A stretch of 64,000 bases of DNA from NCBI GenBank assembly GCA_014155875.1, contig JACEFZ010027049.1, positions 1 through 64,000 on the forward strand. Direction: 5' to 3'. Each line of letters starts with the position of its first letter. Position 1 is the first letter of the stretch. The notes beneath the pieces were generated by a model. That model ran no database searches. It was not told the DNA's origin and worked only from the letters and a program-made list of their open reading frames with translations. The DNA comes from Cepaea nemoralis (taxonomy: Eukaryota; Mollusca; Gastropoda; Stylommatophora; Helicidae). Shown one piece after another: positions 10,768 through 22,490 of the stretch. The position numbers and the translations under genes were made by a program.

Positions 10768-11110
10768 AAGAATAGATTGCGCAATTTATTGTCTGATATA
10801 TTTCGTGATATATATTGATATATAAAGAGTGTTGAGGTGCTACATAGAACCTGTACTTTTATATGGATGTGAAGCGTGGACAATGAGCAGACAAGCTGAA
10901 AAAATCTGGTGGCTTGGCCAAGTGGCACGGTCGAGACAGAAACATGGAGCTGATTCACGACTCTGATGATCGAGTGAGATGGCAAAACATGGCCGCCCAC
11001 GCTTATCGGCATAGCACATGATGATGATGATATTTCGCAGCATATCGTCAGGTGTATGCTTCAGAGGTATATATCATGTGAAGTGAATATAGGAATCACT
11101 TTTTGGATGA
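10768..11110. repeat. Short interspersed repeat interrupted by an L-B fragment
   Basis: AATAGATTGCGCAATTTATT at 10769 and ATATCGTCAGGTGTATG at 11041 correspond to adjacent parts of 18041-18110, where they are contiguous. The L-B fragment at 10815-11029 sits between them, with GATATTTCG-like sequence on both sides. Confidence 0.5.
10815..11035 (+). mobile_element. L-B LINE 3' end with (ATG)n tail
   Basis: Encodes RVLRCYIEPVLLYGCEAW-like sequence in broken frames, then internally deleted to the C-terminus TAHAYRHST and ends CACATGATGATGATGAT. Confidence 0.7.
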
Positions 11111-11527
11111 AATACATACCACAGTGTCACCGTTACTTTTAGAACGTGAAGCATTCGTTATCCCCACGGAAATCGCACTATAAAGGCATTTGTCTGCAAA
11201 ACACAGGTGTTAAACACCTAATAGTTCAGGCCTTGGCGTGATTGCGTAAAAGTTCATTATTTGCCGAATACAGAATACTGTGTACAATGTGTTACTTTTT
11301 TAACTTTATGGCCGCAATTTACATACGTTGAAAGACGGCAGATGTTGTAATTTTATGACTTGTCGATTGCACGGGCTTCCTTAATACTGATTAAATCTAA
11401 TTTAAGTAAGATTTGTATTGCCAGTTACATACACAATCTGGCAAGTCCGAAAATTATATAATAAGTTTATCGCTAATTACATACACATTCTGGAGAGTCA
11501 GACAAGTATCTAAATAAGTTTAGCTCT
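11110..11527. other. Intronic stretch without recognised features
   Basis: AT-rich intron 4 sequence; no frame or repeat recognised. Confidence 0.55.
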
Positions 11528-11996
11528 GTTATTTGAATTACTGGCACCTGGCCGTCTTGATAGACGATTATTTGTAAAATGGAGTTATACCTCTCCATAG
11601 CAAAAAGCACGGGCTGAATTTATAGACTATGTGTTGCCCATGCAGCATGACCCCTCTCTCAGTCTGTCTAGTCTACTCCAGAGGAAAGTAACAGACAGTA
11701 ATACATCTGGAACAAGACCAGCTGCAGAAGCTGCCGGATCAGCAAAGCAATGCTCTAACCGTCCGCCCTTCGGAGCTTCTATACTAGGCCAGTTACCGAC
11801 AACAGCTTAGGGCCTGATCTGCGCTGCCATGACATTTACTCTTTAGGCTGCGTTTCCTCTCACTAGTATAAGGATTGTACCCTCCTAATGGCGCTCCTCC
11901 ACCTGAAGCCGTTGGCACAACATTCCGCGCTGACAGAAAGCAGGTAGTACCGTCAACAGTCATATAGTAGCTCAGTCATATCTGATTGAGACTTGA
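11528..11996 (+). mobile_element. Repeat F copy
   Basis: Starts GGCACCTGGCCGTCTTGATA, contains TGTTGCCCATGCAGCATGAC and AAGCTGCCGGATCAGCAAAG, and ends GCTCAGTCATATCTGATTGA. It fills the intron up to 44 bp before the exon 5 acceptor. A broken frame reads QHDPSLSLSSLLQRK. Confidence 0.78.
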
Positions 11997-12040
11997 CTTC
12001 GTGTGACCTCTCTGCTTAAACTACATCAGCTACTTTTCAG

Positions 12041-12279
12041 ATCGTGTATGTGACTGCCACATTTCCTTACTGCGTCCTGGTGATGCTTCTGGTCCGGGTT
12101 GTCACTCTGCACGGGGCGAAAGACGGCATCAAATATTACATGATTCCCAAATGGCATAAGTTGATCGATCTCCAGGTGTGGGGAGAGGCTGCGGTTCAAA
12201 TCTTCTACTCCATGGGGATGGCTTGTGGGACTTTCATTAACATGGCCAGCTACAACAAGTTCCACCATGACATCTACAA
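12041..12279 (+). CDS. SLC6 transporter exon 5: TM5 and TM6; 3' end is the seed of the 85-bp array
   Basis: Acceptor TACTTTTCAG, phase 0 in; donor AA|GTAAAT, phase 2 out. It encodes [21 protein letters not shown] (TM5), the EL3 stretch [17 protein letters not shown], then [20 protein letters not shown] and [15 protein letters not shown] (TM6). Gln and Ser of QIFYS match Cl-/Na+ ligands of the family. The unwound part of TM6 ([10 protein letters not shown]) is unlike the usual glycine-rich G-x-G-x-G run, which may bear on substrate choice. From 12234 the exon end, its donor and the first 40 bases of the intron are repeated tens of times downstream. Confidence 0.94.
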
Positions 12280-13826
12280 GTAAATATAGCGTGTTTCTGC
12301 TTGTAGTCTTACATTATATCATTAACATGGCCAGCTACAACAAGTTCCACCATGACATCTACAAGTAAATATAGCGTGTTTCTGCTTGTAGTCTTACATT
12401 ATATCATTAACATGGCCAGCTACAACAAGTTCCACCATGACATCTACAAGTAAATATAGCGTGTTTCTGCTTGTAGTCTTACATTATATCATTAACATGG
12501 CCAGCTACAACAAGTTCCACCATGACATCTACAAGTAAATATAGCGTGTTTCTGCTTGTAGTCTTACATTATATCATTAACATGGCCAGCTACAACAAGT
12601 TCCACCATGACATCTACAAGTAAATATAGCGTGTTTCTGCTTGTAGTCTTACATTATATCATTAACATGGCCAGCTACAACAAGTTCCACCATGACATCT
12701 ACAAGTAAATATAGCGTGTTTCTGCTTGTAGTCTACATTATATCATTAACATGGCCAGCTACAACAAGTTCCACCATGACATCTACAAGTAAATATAGCG
12801 TGTTTCTGCTTGTAGTCTTACATTATATCATTAACATGGCCAGCTACAACAAGTTCCACCATGACATCTACAAGTAAATATAGCGTGTTTCTGCTTGTAG
12901 TCTTACATTATATCATTAACATGGCCAGCTACAACAAGTTCCACCATGACATCTACAAGTAAATATAGCGTGTTTCTGCTTGTAGTCTTACATTATATCA
13001 TTAACATGGCCAGCTACAACAAGTTCCACCATGACATCTACAAGTAAATATAGCGTGTTTCTGCTTGTAGTCTTACATTATATCATTAACATGGCCAGCT
13101 ACAACAAGTTCCACCATGACATCTACAAGTAAATATAGCGTGTTTCTGCTTGTAGTCTTACATTATATCATTAACATGGCCAGCTACGACAAGTTCCACC
13201 ATGACATCTACAAGTAAATATAGCGTGTTTCTGCTTGTAGTCTTACATTATATCATTAACATGGCCAGCTACGACAAGTTCCACCATGACATCTACAAGT
13301 AAATATAGCGTGTTTCTGCTTGTAGTCTTACATTATATCAATAACATGGCCAGCTACGACAAGTTCCACCATGACATCTACAAGTAAATATAGCGTGTTT
13401 CTGCTTGTAGTCTTACATTATATCATTAACATGGCCAGCTACGACAAGTTCCACCATGACAACTACAAGTAAATATAGCGTGTTTCTGCTTGTAGTCTTA
13501 CATTATATCATTAACATGGCCAGCTACGACAAGTTCCACCATGACATCTACAAGTAAATATAGCGTGTTTCTGCTTGTAGTCTTACATTATATCATTAAC
13601 ATGGCCAGCTACGACAAGTTCCACCATGACATCTACAAGTAAATATAGCGTGTTTCTGCTTGTAGTCTTACATTATATCATTAACATGGCCAGCTACAAC
13701 AAGTTCCACCATGACATCTACAAGTAAATATAGCGTGTTTCTGCTTGTAGTCTTACATTATATCATTAACATGGCCAGCTACAACAAGTTCCACCATGAC
13801 ATCTACAAGTAAATATAGCGTGTTCT
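12234..13826 (+). repeat. 85-bp minisatellite from the exon 5 end and donor, block 1 (19 copies)
   Basis: The anchor CATGGCCAGC recurs at 12241, 12326, 12411, 12496, 12581, 12666, 12750 and then every 85 bp to 13770. Each unit holds the last 13 codons of exon 5 ([13 protein letters not shown]), the donor AA|GTAAAT, ATAGCGTGTTTCTGCTTGTAG and TCTTACATTATATCATTAA. Copies are almost identical; AAC/GAC at the Asn codon is the main variant (GAC in 13175-13600). Confidence 0.97.
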
Positions 13827-14704
13827 GCCAAGTCTTACCATGAATTACAGTAAATACAAGTTTCCTTGACTTTACATTAATATACTTTCACTTGCAGCTA
13901 CATTACATATTACATGCATCTACAAGTATACATGTTTTCTTAGTAATTACATATTCTGCTAACAGTCCACATTAACATTACATGACAGCTACGAAGTATA
14001 CATGTTATTTATTAACATATAGGTTTACATGGCTTCACATAATTACTGCACTACAGTAAATATCACATTTCTGCAGTAATTACATGTTCTCTAGTCTTAC
14101 AATAATAATGCGTGTTCCCCTGAATCTACATAAATATACTGTTCTCTAGTCTTACATTACATTAAATGGCCGTCACAGTTCCCCATAATCTAAGAAATAA
14201 CGTTTCCTGATCTACAATAATTAACTGGCCGCTAAGTCACATACATTACAGATAACGTTTCTGCTTTACTTAATATACTTACTGCCGTACAATTCACATA
14301 CATTCAAGTAAAAAGGTTTCTGCTTTATTAATATACTTACTGCCGTACAACATTCACATACATGCAGTAAAATCGCTTGCTTAGTATTACTTTTCATTAC
14401 ATGATACAACAGTCCAGCTCACAAGTTCACTGTTCTAATTAGCTTTTTCTTAGCTACAAATACATACATGCCAGTAAAAAGTTCCTTGATCTACATTATA
14501 TCTTACTGCCGTACACAATTCAATACATCCAGTAAAAAGTTCCTTGATCTACATTATATCTTACTGCCGTACACAATTCAATACATCCAGTAAAAAGTTC
14601 CTTGATCTACATTATATCTTACTGCCGTACACAATTCAATACATCCAGTAAAAAGTTCCTTGATCTACATTATACTTACTGGCAGCTACAATGCACTACA
14701 TGAC
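13827..14704 (+). repeat. Degenerate middle of the 85-bp array
   Basis: Short pieces of the unit (CTTACATTA, CCGTACA, AGTTCC, CTGCTT) occur in order but compressed and scrambled; four nearly identical 60-bp units lie at 14470-14690. Decay this uneven between near-perfect blocks suggests a consensus or assembly problem rather than age. Confidence 0.8.
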
Positions 14705-17700
14705 AGTAAAAGTTCCACCATGACATCTACAAGTAAATATAGCGTGTTTCTGCTTGTAGTCTTACATTATATCATTAACATGGCCAGCTACGACAAGTTC
14801 CACCATGACATCTACAAGTAAATATAGCGTGTTTCTGCTTGTAGTCTTACATTATATCATTAACATGGCCAGCTACGACAAGTTCCACCATGACATCTAC
14901 AAGTAAATATAGCGTGTTTCTGCTTGTAGTCTTACATTATATCATTAACATGGCCAGCTACAACAAGTTCCACCATGACATCTACAAGTAAATATAGCGT
15001 GTTTCTGCTTGTAGTCTTACATTATATCATTTAACATGGCCAGCTACAACAAGTTCCACCATGACATCTACAAGTAAATATAGCGTGTTTCTGCTTGTAG
15101 TCTTACATTATATCATTAACATGGCCAGCTACAACAAGTTCCACCATGACATCTACAAGTAAATTATAGCGTGTTTCTGCTTGTAGTCTTACATTATATC
15201 ATTAACATGGCCAGCTACAACAAGTTCCACCATGACATCTACAAGTAAATATAGCGTGTTTCTGCTTGTAGTCTTACATTATATCATTAACATGGCCAGC
15301 TACAACAAGTTTCCACCATGACATCTACAAGTAAATATAGCGTGTTTTCTGCTTGTAGTCTTACATTATATCATTAACATGGCCAGCTACAACATAGTTC
15401 CACCATGACATCTACAAGTAAATATAGCGTGTTTTCTGCTTGTAGTCTTACATTATATCATTAACATGGCCAGCTACAACAAGTTCCACCATGACATCTA
15501 CAAGTAAATATAGCGTGTTTCTGCTTGTAGTCTTACATTATATCATTAACATGGCCAGCTACAACAAGTTCCCACCATGACATCTACAAGTAAATATAGC
15601 GTGTTTCTGCTTGTAGTCTTACATTATATCATTAACATGGCCAGCTACAACAAGTTCCACCATGACATCTACAAGTAAATATAGCGTGTTTCTGCTTGTA
15701 GTCTTACATTATATCATTAACATGGCCAGCTACAACAAGTTCCACCATGACATCTACAAGTAAATATAGCGTGTTTCTGCTTGTAGTCTTACATTATATC
15801 ATTAACATGGCCAGCTACAACAAGTTCCACCATGACATCTACAAGTAAATATAGCGTGTTTCTGCTTGTAGTCTTACATTATATCATTAACATGGCCAGC
15901 TACAACAAGTTCCACCATGACATCTACAAGTAAATATAGCGTGTTTCTGCTTGTAGTCTTACATTATATCATTAACATGGCCAGCTACAACAAGTTCCAC
16001 CATGACATCTACAAGTAAATATAGCGTGTTTCTGCTTGTAGTCTTACATTATATCATTAACATGGCCAGCTACAACAAGTTCCACCATGACATCTACAAG
16101 TAAATATAGCGTGTTTCTGCTTGTAGTCTTACATTATATCATTAACATGGCCAGCTACAACAAGTTCCACCATGACATCTACAAGTAAATATAGCGTTGT
16201 TTCTGCTTGTAGTCTTACATTATATCATTAACATGGCCAGCTACAACAAGTTCCACCATGACATCTACAAGTAAATATAGCGTGTTTCTGCTTGTAGTCT
16301 TACATTATATCATTAACATGGCCAGCTACAACAAGTTCCACCATGACATCTACAAGTAAATATAGCGTGTTTCTGCTTGTAGTCTTACATTATATCATTA
16401 ACATGGCCAGCTACAACAAGTTCCACCATGACATCTACAAGTAAATATAGCGTGTTTCTGCTTGTAGTCTTACATTATATCATTAACATGGCCAGCTACG
16501 AACAAGTTCCACCATGACATCTACAAGTAACTATAGCGTGTTTCTGCTTGTAGTCTTACATTATATCATTAACATGGCCAGCTACAACAAGTTCCACCAT
16601 GACATCTACAAGTAAATATAGCGTGTTTCTGCTTGTAGTCTTACATTATATCATTAACATGGCCAGCTACAACAAGTTTCCACCATGACATCTACAAGTA
16701 AATATAGCGTGTTTCTGCTTGTAGTCTTACATTATATCATTAACATGGCCAGCTACGACAAGTTCCACCATGACATCTACAAGTAAATATAGCGTGTTTC
16801 TGCTTGTTAGTCTTACATTATATCATTAACATGGCCAGCTACGACAAGTTCCACCATGACATCTACAAGTAAATATAGCGTGTTTCTTGCTTGTAGTCTT
16901 ACATTATATCATTAACATGGCCAGCTACAACAAGTTCCACCATGACATCTACAAGTAAATATAGCGTGTTTCTGCTTGTAGTCTTACATTATATCATTAA
17001 CATGGCCAGCTACAACAAGTTCCACCATGACATCTACAAGTAAATATAGCGTGTTTCTGCTTGTAGTCTTACATTATATCATTAACATGGCCAGCTACAA
17101 CAAGTTCCACCATGACATCTACAAGTAAATATAGCGTGTTTCTGCTTGTAGTCTTACATTATATCATTAACATGGCCAGCTACAACAAGTTCCACCATGA
17201 CATCTACAAGTAAATATAGCGTGTTTCTGCTTGTAGTCTTACATTATATCATTAACATGGCCAGCTACAACAAGTTCCACCATGACATCTACAAGTAAAT
17301 ATAGCGTGTTTCTGCTTGTAGTCTTACATTATATCATTAACATGGCCAGCTACAACAAGTTCCACCATGACATCTACAAGTAAATATAGCGTGTTTCTGC
17401 TTGTAGTCTTACATTATATCATTAACATGGCCAGCTACAACAAGTTCCACCATGACATCTACAAGTAAATATAGCGTGTTTCTGCTTGTAGTCTTACATT
17501 ATATCATTAACATGGCCAGCTACAACAAGTTCCACCATGACATCTAAAAGTAAATATAGCGTGTTTCTGCTTGTAGTCTTACATTATATCATTAACATGG
17601 CCAGCTACAACAAGTTCCACCATGACATCTACAAGTAAATATAGCGTGTTTCTGCTTGTAGTCTTACATTATATCATTAACATGGCCAGCTACAACAAGT

Positions 17701-17842
17701 TCCACCATGACATCTACAAGTAAATATAGCGTGTTTCTGCTTGTAGTCTTACATTATATCATTAACATGGCCAGCTACAACAAGTTCCACCATGACATCT
17801 ACAAGTAAATATAGCGTGTTTCTGCTTGTAGTCTTACATTAT
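14705..17842 (+). repeat. 85-bp minisatellite, block 2 (about 36 copies)
   Basis: Near-identical 85-bp units from 14705 to 17842, anchors at 14779, 14864, 14949 and on to 17765. Single-base insertions (for example at 15034, 15166, 15311, 16197, 16806) are scattered only through the middle of this block. GAC variants cluster at 14779-14871 and 16750-16850. Confidence 0.97.
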
Positions 17843-18160
17843 ATTTGTCATCCTACATTATATTATACAGTCTTACATCCAATGTGCTATGTCTTGTATT
17901 ATACGTGTTAAGTCTTACTTTCTATTTGTCCAGTCTTCTTGTGCAGTCTTACATTTTATTTATTCGTTCTTACAGTCTACTTGTTCGTTCTTATCTTCTA
18001 CTTGTTTGGTCCTACTTTATATTTCAATAACGAAGACACAAACAATAGATTGCACGATTTATTGTCTGGCATATTTCACTGCATCGCGTCAGGTACATAC
18101 TACCGAAATCAAACAATACAAACTAAAGTAATTAAATAAATCCTTCAAGCTGAAATATGA
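17843..18160 (+). repeat. TCTTACTTNTA-type degenerate repeat and short interspersed repeat
   Basis: 17843-18020 is built of CAGTCTTACATT / GTTCTTATCTTCTACTTGTT steps, echoing the CTTGTAGTCTTACATTATAT part of the 85-bp unit. 18041-18110 matches 10769/11041. Confidence 0.55.
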
Positions 18161-18161
18161 C

Positions 18162-18530
18162 TTGCAGCTTGCCGTCTTAACAGACAATAGTTTGTAAAAT
18201 GGAGTTATACCTCTCCATAACACAAAGCAAGGGCTGAGTTTAGAGATTATGTGTTGCCCATGCAGCATGATCACTCTCTCGGCCTAACTAGTTTACTCCA
18301 GAGGAAATGCAACACCAACTCGTCTGGAACAAGACAAGCTGCAGAAGCTGTCGGATCAGCAAAGCAATACTCTAACTGTCCGCCTGTCGGAGCTTCCATC
18401 CTTGACAATATGCCGGCCAAGGCTTACGGCCTGGTCTGCCTTGCCATGACATTAAGTCTTTAGGTTGCATTTCCTCGCACTAGGCTTGTACCCTTCCAAT
18501 TCCACTCCTCCGCCCGAAGTCGTTGGGACA
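18162..18530 (+). mobile_element. Repeat F, 5' part, cut by a hAT insertion
   Basis: GCCGTCTTAACAGACAATAG, TGTTGCCCATGCAGCATGAT and GCTGTCGGATCAGCAAAGCA identify repeat F. It continues after the hAT element at 21438-21560. Confidence 0.8.
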
Positions 18531-18926
18531 ATGTAGATCAGTGTTTCCCAACCTTTTTTGTGCTATGCCCCACCTAAGCCTTTCTAAAATTCTTACCCCC
18601 CCCCCCCCCCCCACCCCCCCCCCCCTCTTTCTCCCAACATATACATAATTTTCAATATTCAAAAATTTTAATTTTCACTAAGAAAACTTGAATGATATGT
18701 TTTAGGAATAAATGACTAGAAAATTATTGAGCAAACACAGTAAGTAAATTTTCAAAACATGTAATGGAGAACTGAAATTCAAGAACAAAATAATTTTAAT
18801 GAAAGATTTTTCTATATTATTTTAATTATTAATAATTATTTATTATTTAAATTTAGTGAGATCCTTGCGCTTGATGCTTGCTGCAAAGAAATTTTAGGTC
18901 AGGTTCCAAATTAATTAACTTCAGTC

Positions 18927-20640
18927 TCAAGTCTCCCAATCCAGCTGATTTCTTTCTTTCTTTTTTTTTTTTTTTTTAAGCAGCAAATCATGTATGGCAC
19001 TAAATCCGCATTCAGCTAAATATGAAGATGGAAACGGTAACAATAGTTCTCTTGCACATTTGGTTGCATTTGGATATTTAATTTCGGTTTCCTCACAAAT
19101 CCATGCCATCGCTCCTTTTATATTAAATAAAGCTTTTTTAATTGACTCATCATTTTGCATTTCTGCGAGTTCTTCTTGATACTGCATATTTATATCAGAC
19201 AAATCCACTAACATTGGCTGCATCACCCAAGTTGGGAAATCAATTTGTTTCAAATCAGAAAATCATTCTTTTAAATCAGCCGATAAAATTTTCAGATGAT
19301 CGACAATAATATATATAGCGGTATCCGTCACTTCACATTTTTTGAGCCAATGAAACTTTTCAAAATTTTTGTTTTAAATATATGTCTGACATAATTCAAT
19401 AAAGGTAATGAACCAAATATTTTCACTTTTGCATCGACAAGAGTTTTATTTGTTTTTTGAAGTTGTTTATTTAATATATTTAGTTTTTCAAAGCTATCGG
19501 CTAAATAACTCACAAATGCCTTACCATCGACCGTTAACTGATTTTTCATTTCAGGTTTGTCGCTTAAAACATGACTAAGAGTATCAAATAGTTCCATCAA
19601 TCTTTTCAAGCAGTTCCCTTTCGAGAGCCATCTTACTTCAGTGTGAATCATAAGTGTCACATGGTTTTCATTTTGTTCTTCACAAAATAACTTGAAGAGA
19701 CGTTCACATTTGACATTAGCTTTAATAGCATTGATACACTTTATAACTAAATTTAGTACTTCATTTAGAACAGGCGAAATGTTTTTAGCTACCAGGTTTT
19801 CCCTGTGAATAACACAATTCACCAGAAGCATTTATGGATTCTCATCTTTCTTCAATTTTAAGCAACCATTTTTCTTCCCCCATCGTAATAGGATGGATCT
19901 GCAGCACAAGATGTTAAATGTTTCATTGGTATATTATTGACATCTAATTAATAATTTTCGCTTACTATATATATCTTTGGAGGTAGTGGTGCTTTCTAAT
20001 GATTTACAGTACAACATTTCTTCCGAAAAATCACCTTTCTCAATATATCTTACGTAAGTTATAAATAAGGCCTCACTGTCTCTCAAAGTTGATTCATCCA
20101 TTTGCACCGAGAATTTTCTTGTTTTCAGCTTTTCAACAAGATGTATTTCAATAACTTCACTCATTTTGTCTATTCTTCTGCTAACAGCATTGTTACTTAG
20201 TTTCATAGCTTTAACGTCTTTGTCATCTTTTTTCCAGAACCGCGTTAAGAAATGCTGATATTTATGTGTTGATTAAATTCTCCCCTATAGTGACTTTTCA
20301 CAGATTTAGCGATGAGTAATAAAATTTGATAAAGAGCCTCAAGAATACGATTGATAGTTGCATTATGAGCAGTAAATAGAGACTTTAATGTTACTCTTTT
20401 TTCAAAATGTTTCTTTAAAGTTTAAAAGTAATTCAAATCTGAATTAATATGAGCATTATGTTTCGCCTTCAAATGTGCCTCAAGACGACCTCGTTTTATT
20501 GATTCGTTGGTCAAGCATTGCTGGCATAAAAGACAAAAAGGTGACCGTTCATCGTGGACAGCGGGTATGAAACCAAATTATAAATATTCCTCCGAATACT
20601 GACGAATTGTTTTTCTTACTTGCACCACTCATTTCACTAT
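18927..20640 (-). pseudogene. hAT transposase pseudogene (ZBED5/FAM200-like, BED finger to hATC)
   Basis: Minus-strand pieces in order: near 20640-20450 SGASKK..., a BED-finger stretch with FCLLCQQCLTNESIKRGRL and EAHLKAKHNAH; 20206-19934 with RRIDKMSEVIEIHLVEKLKT and FSVQMDESTLRDSEALF (the conserved MDEST); 19831-19328 with VNCVIHRENL, HTEVRWLSKGNCLKRLMELF; and 19253-18927 with WICEETEIKYPNATKCARELLL and SYLAECGFSAIHDLL, the hATC dimerisation end. One TAA and at least three frameshifts break it, so it cannot encode an active enzyme. Domain order and the MDEST / VRWLSKG motifs are those of ZBED5/SCAND3/FAM200-type hAT transposases. Confidence 0.85.
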
Positions 20641-20876
20641 GGGCTGAAATAAAGATCAATTTAAAAGTTTAAAAAAAAATATAATATGAACTGGAGTAAA
20701 CGTAGACTAAAAAATGCATATTTAAATATGTTTGGCACATTTACCCTACCGGACAAAAACTTTTTACTTTGACAAATTTTTCCGGAAAATTATGCTTCTA
20801 AAACTGAAATTAATAAAAATTACCAATTGAATTTACATACCTTTTATATATCACTTATATTTATACAATGTATATA

Positions 20877-21197
20877 AGCATTTCGGACTATTTGTTCTGA
20901 ATGGCGCGAAATGCTTAGTGCCAGGATCTCACAATTTCTGTAGTGTTTCGTAGTAACGCTCAGCATTCACCGTTGATGTTAATTTGAAATAAGCGTCCGT
21001 TAAATTGTTGTAAAAGTCTCTTTGTTTATATATATATATATATTAAAACAAAGAGACTTTTACAACAGTTTAACGGACGCTTATTTCAAATTAACATCAA
21101 CGGTGAATGCTGAGCGTTACTACGAAACACTGCAGAAATTATGAGATCCTGGCACTAAGCATTTCGCGCCATTCAGAACAAATAGTCCGAAATGCTT
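20877..21197. repeat. Long palindrome: 150-bp inverted repeat with AT loop
   Basis: 20877-21027 and 21044-21197 are reverse complements with only a handful of mismatches by eye (AAGCATTTCGGACTATTTG against its complement at the far end), around a loop of TA repeats of about 16 bases. The motif AAATGCTTAGTGCC also occurs inside the left arm and just beyond the right arm. Confidence 0.95.
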
Positions 21198-21437
21198 AGT
21201 GCCGGCCTGGTATAACCAGTAGTTCAACGCTAACGTCTAACAATGAAATCACGGCTACTGACATGGCGGACAGAAGTTACTTATACTGGACGTTTACCCA
21301 GCTCAAGTAGCGACTGAGAGTCGCCATACGGTTAACTTACACTCTGGACCAGTCCATTTTCGAATCGCCCCCCCCCCTTAACAATCGAATTGCTCCCTCC
21401 CCCCTGTGGGGCGTGGGCCCCACGTTGGGAAACACTT

Positions 21438-21560
21438 ATGTGGAGTATCGGATTTGGTGTGCGCCGCCGAACATTCGGCGCCAACAGAAAGCAGGTAGTG
21501 CCGTTTACTGCCATACGGTAGCTCAGTCATATCTGACTAAGTCCTGATACACAAGCTGAA
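21438..21560 (+). mobile_element. Repeat F, 3' part beyond the hAT insertion
   Basis: AACATTCGGCGCCAACAGAA, AGGTAGTGCCGTTTACTGCC and GCTCAGTCATATCTGACTAA continue the copy begun at 18162. Confidence 0.8.
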
Positions 21561-22490
21561 ATATACAACTGTGATATATATTTTTCACAAGCCGTCAACG
21601 TCGCTGTGAACATTTCCCGCTATACTATTTCCAGACTACCACCGCAACAGTGCTGGTTTGTTCCACACTTCTAAAAATCCAAATTTTACCAGAATAGACT
21701 TATGTTCGACGTGATAGCCAAAAACCTGCAGGGGGGAAAGCTACATAAAAAGACGAACGACCGGAAAACGGCCTGTTTACATCAACCACGCACGGGACAG
21801 AAAATATCTGAGATAGTTGATGGAGTGACAGCACCCTCTCAATCGAATATTAAAATATAACATAGTTTGATTAATAAGAGGAGGAAGCCTCAGCCAACAA
21901 AGACATCGCATTTGGGAAAACGAATCCAAGGCAGATCTTGAAACCTGTTGTCGACGTGTCGTGAAGCCATGCAACCAAAATGAAGGTAAAAACAATAATG
22001 TTTTAGATTAGTTTAGTCTGTGAGCCTGTTTCCCGAGAAGAGTTGGTAAGTCAATGTGTTGTAAACCACGTGATTAGTCCTTAAGAAATTAATTTAGTAG
22101 AAACTAAATATTATATTCAGTTATCATAGTCATGGATAAACTGTACATTAGGATAAACCACAGTGAGTTTCTGTTTCTCCCAGTCAAACAACTTATTTAA
22201 TGTGTAAGCATTAGACCTAAGTTGTACATTTTATTTCTTAAGTAGTTAAACTCAATCAGCAGTGATTTAGAAGTTGGTGAGTAACTTAAGATTTAGGAGG
22301 CTAAGAATACTTAATGCAGTGGTAAGAAAACTATTTTAAATGTGCAAACACTGGTAAGACAAATTAGTGTAATGTGTAATAGTCAAGTAGATTTTTTTTA
22401 CATGAGCACATGAGAAGTCAAGTAGTTTCTTTTTTTCCATGAGCACATGGGAGCCAAATAGATTTCTATATGTATCATAATTTTGTGTGG
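21561..22490. other. Intronic stretch without recognised features
   Basis: AT-rich intron 5 sequence; no convincing frame or repeat. Confidence 0.5.

Larger units (their letters stand above)
18539..21437 (-). mobile_element. hAT DNA transposon, decayed autonomous copy (2.9 kb)
   Basis: Ends CAGTGTTTCCCAAC and, inverted, AAGTGTTTCCCAAC form the terminal inverted repeats. Flanking 8-mers ATGTAGAT (18531-18538) and ATGTGGAG (21438-21445) agree at 6 of 8 positions, as expected for an old hAT target duplication. The transposase lies on the minus strand. Insertion is into repeat F. Poly-C tracts (18597-18625, 21368-21377) lie near both ends. A 150-bp palindrome lies between the gene and the right end. 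Confidence 0.85.

Noticed and set aside
12692..12877. 61-codon frame inside the 85-bp array
   Set aside because: Open only because one unit lost a base (84 bp at 12666-12750); no coding evidence.
12234..17842. CRISPR array
   Set aside because: Repeats are contiguous 85-bp units without distinct spacers, derived from an exon, in an animal gene.
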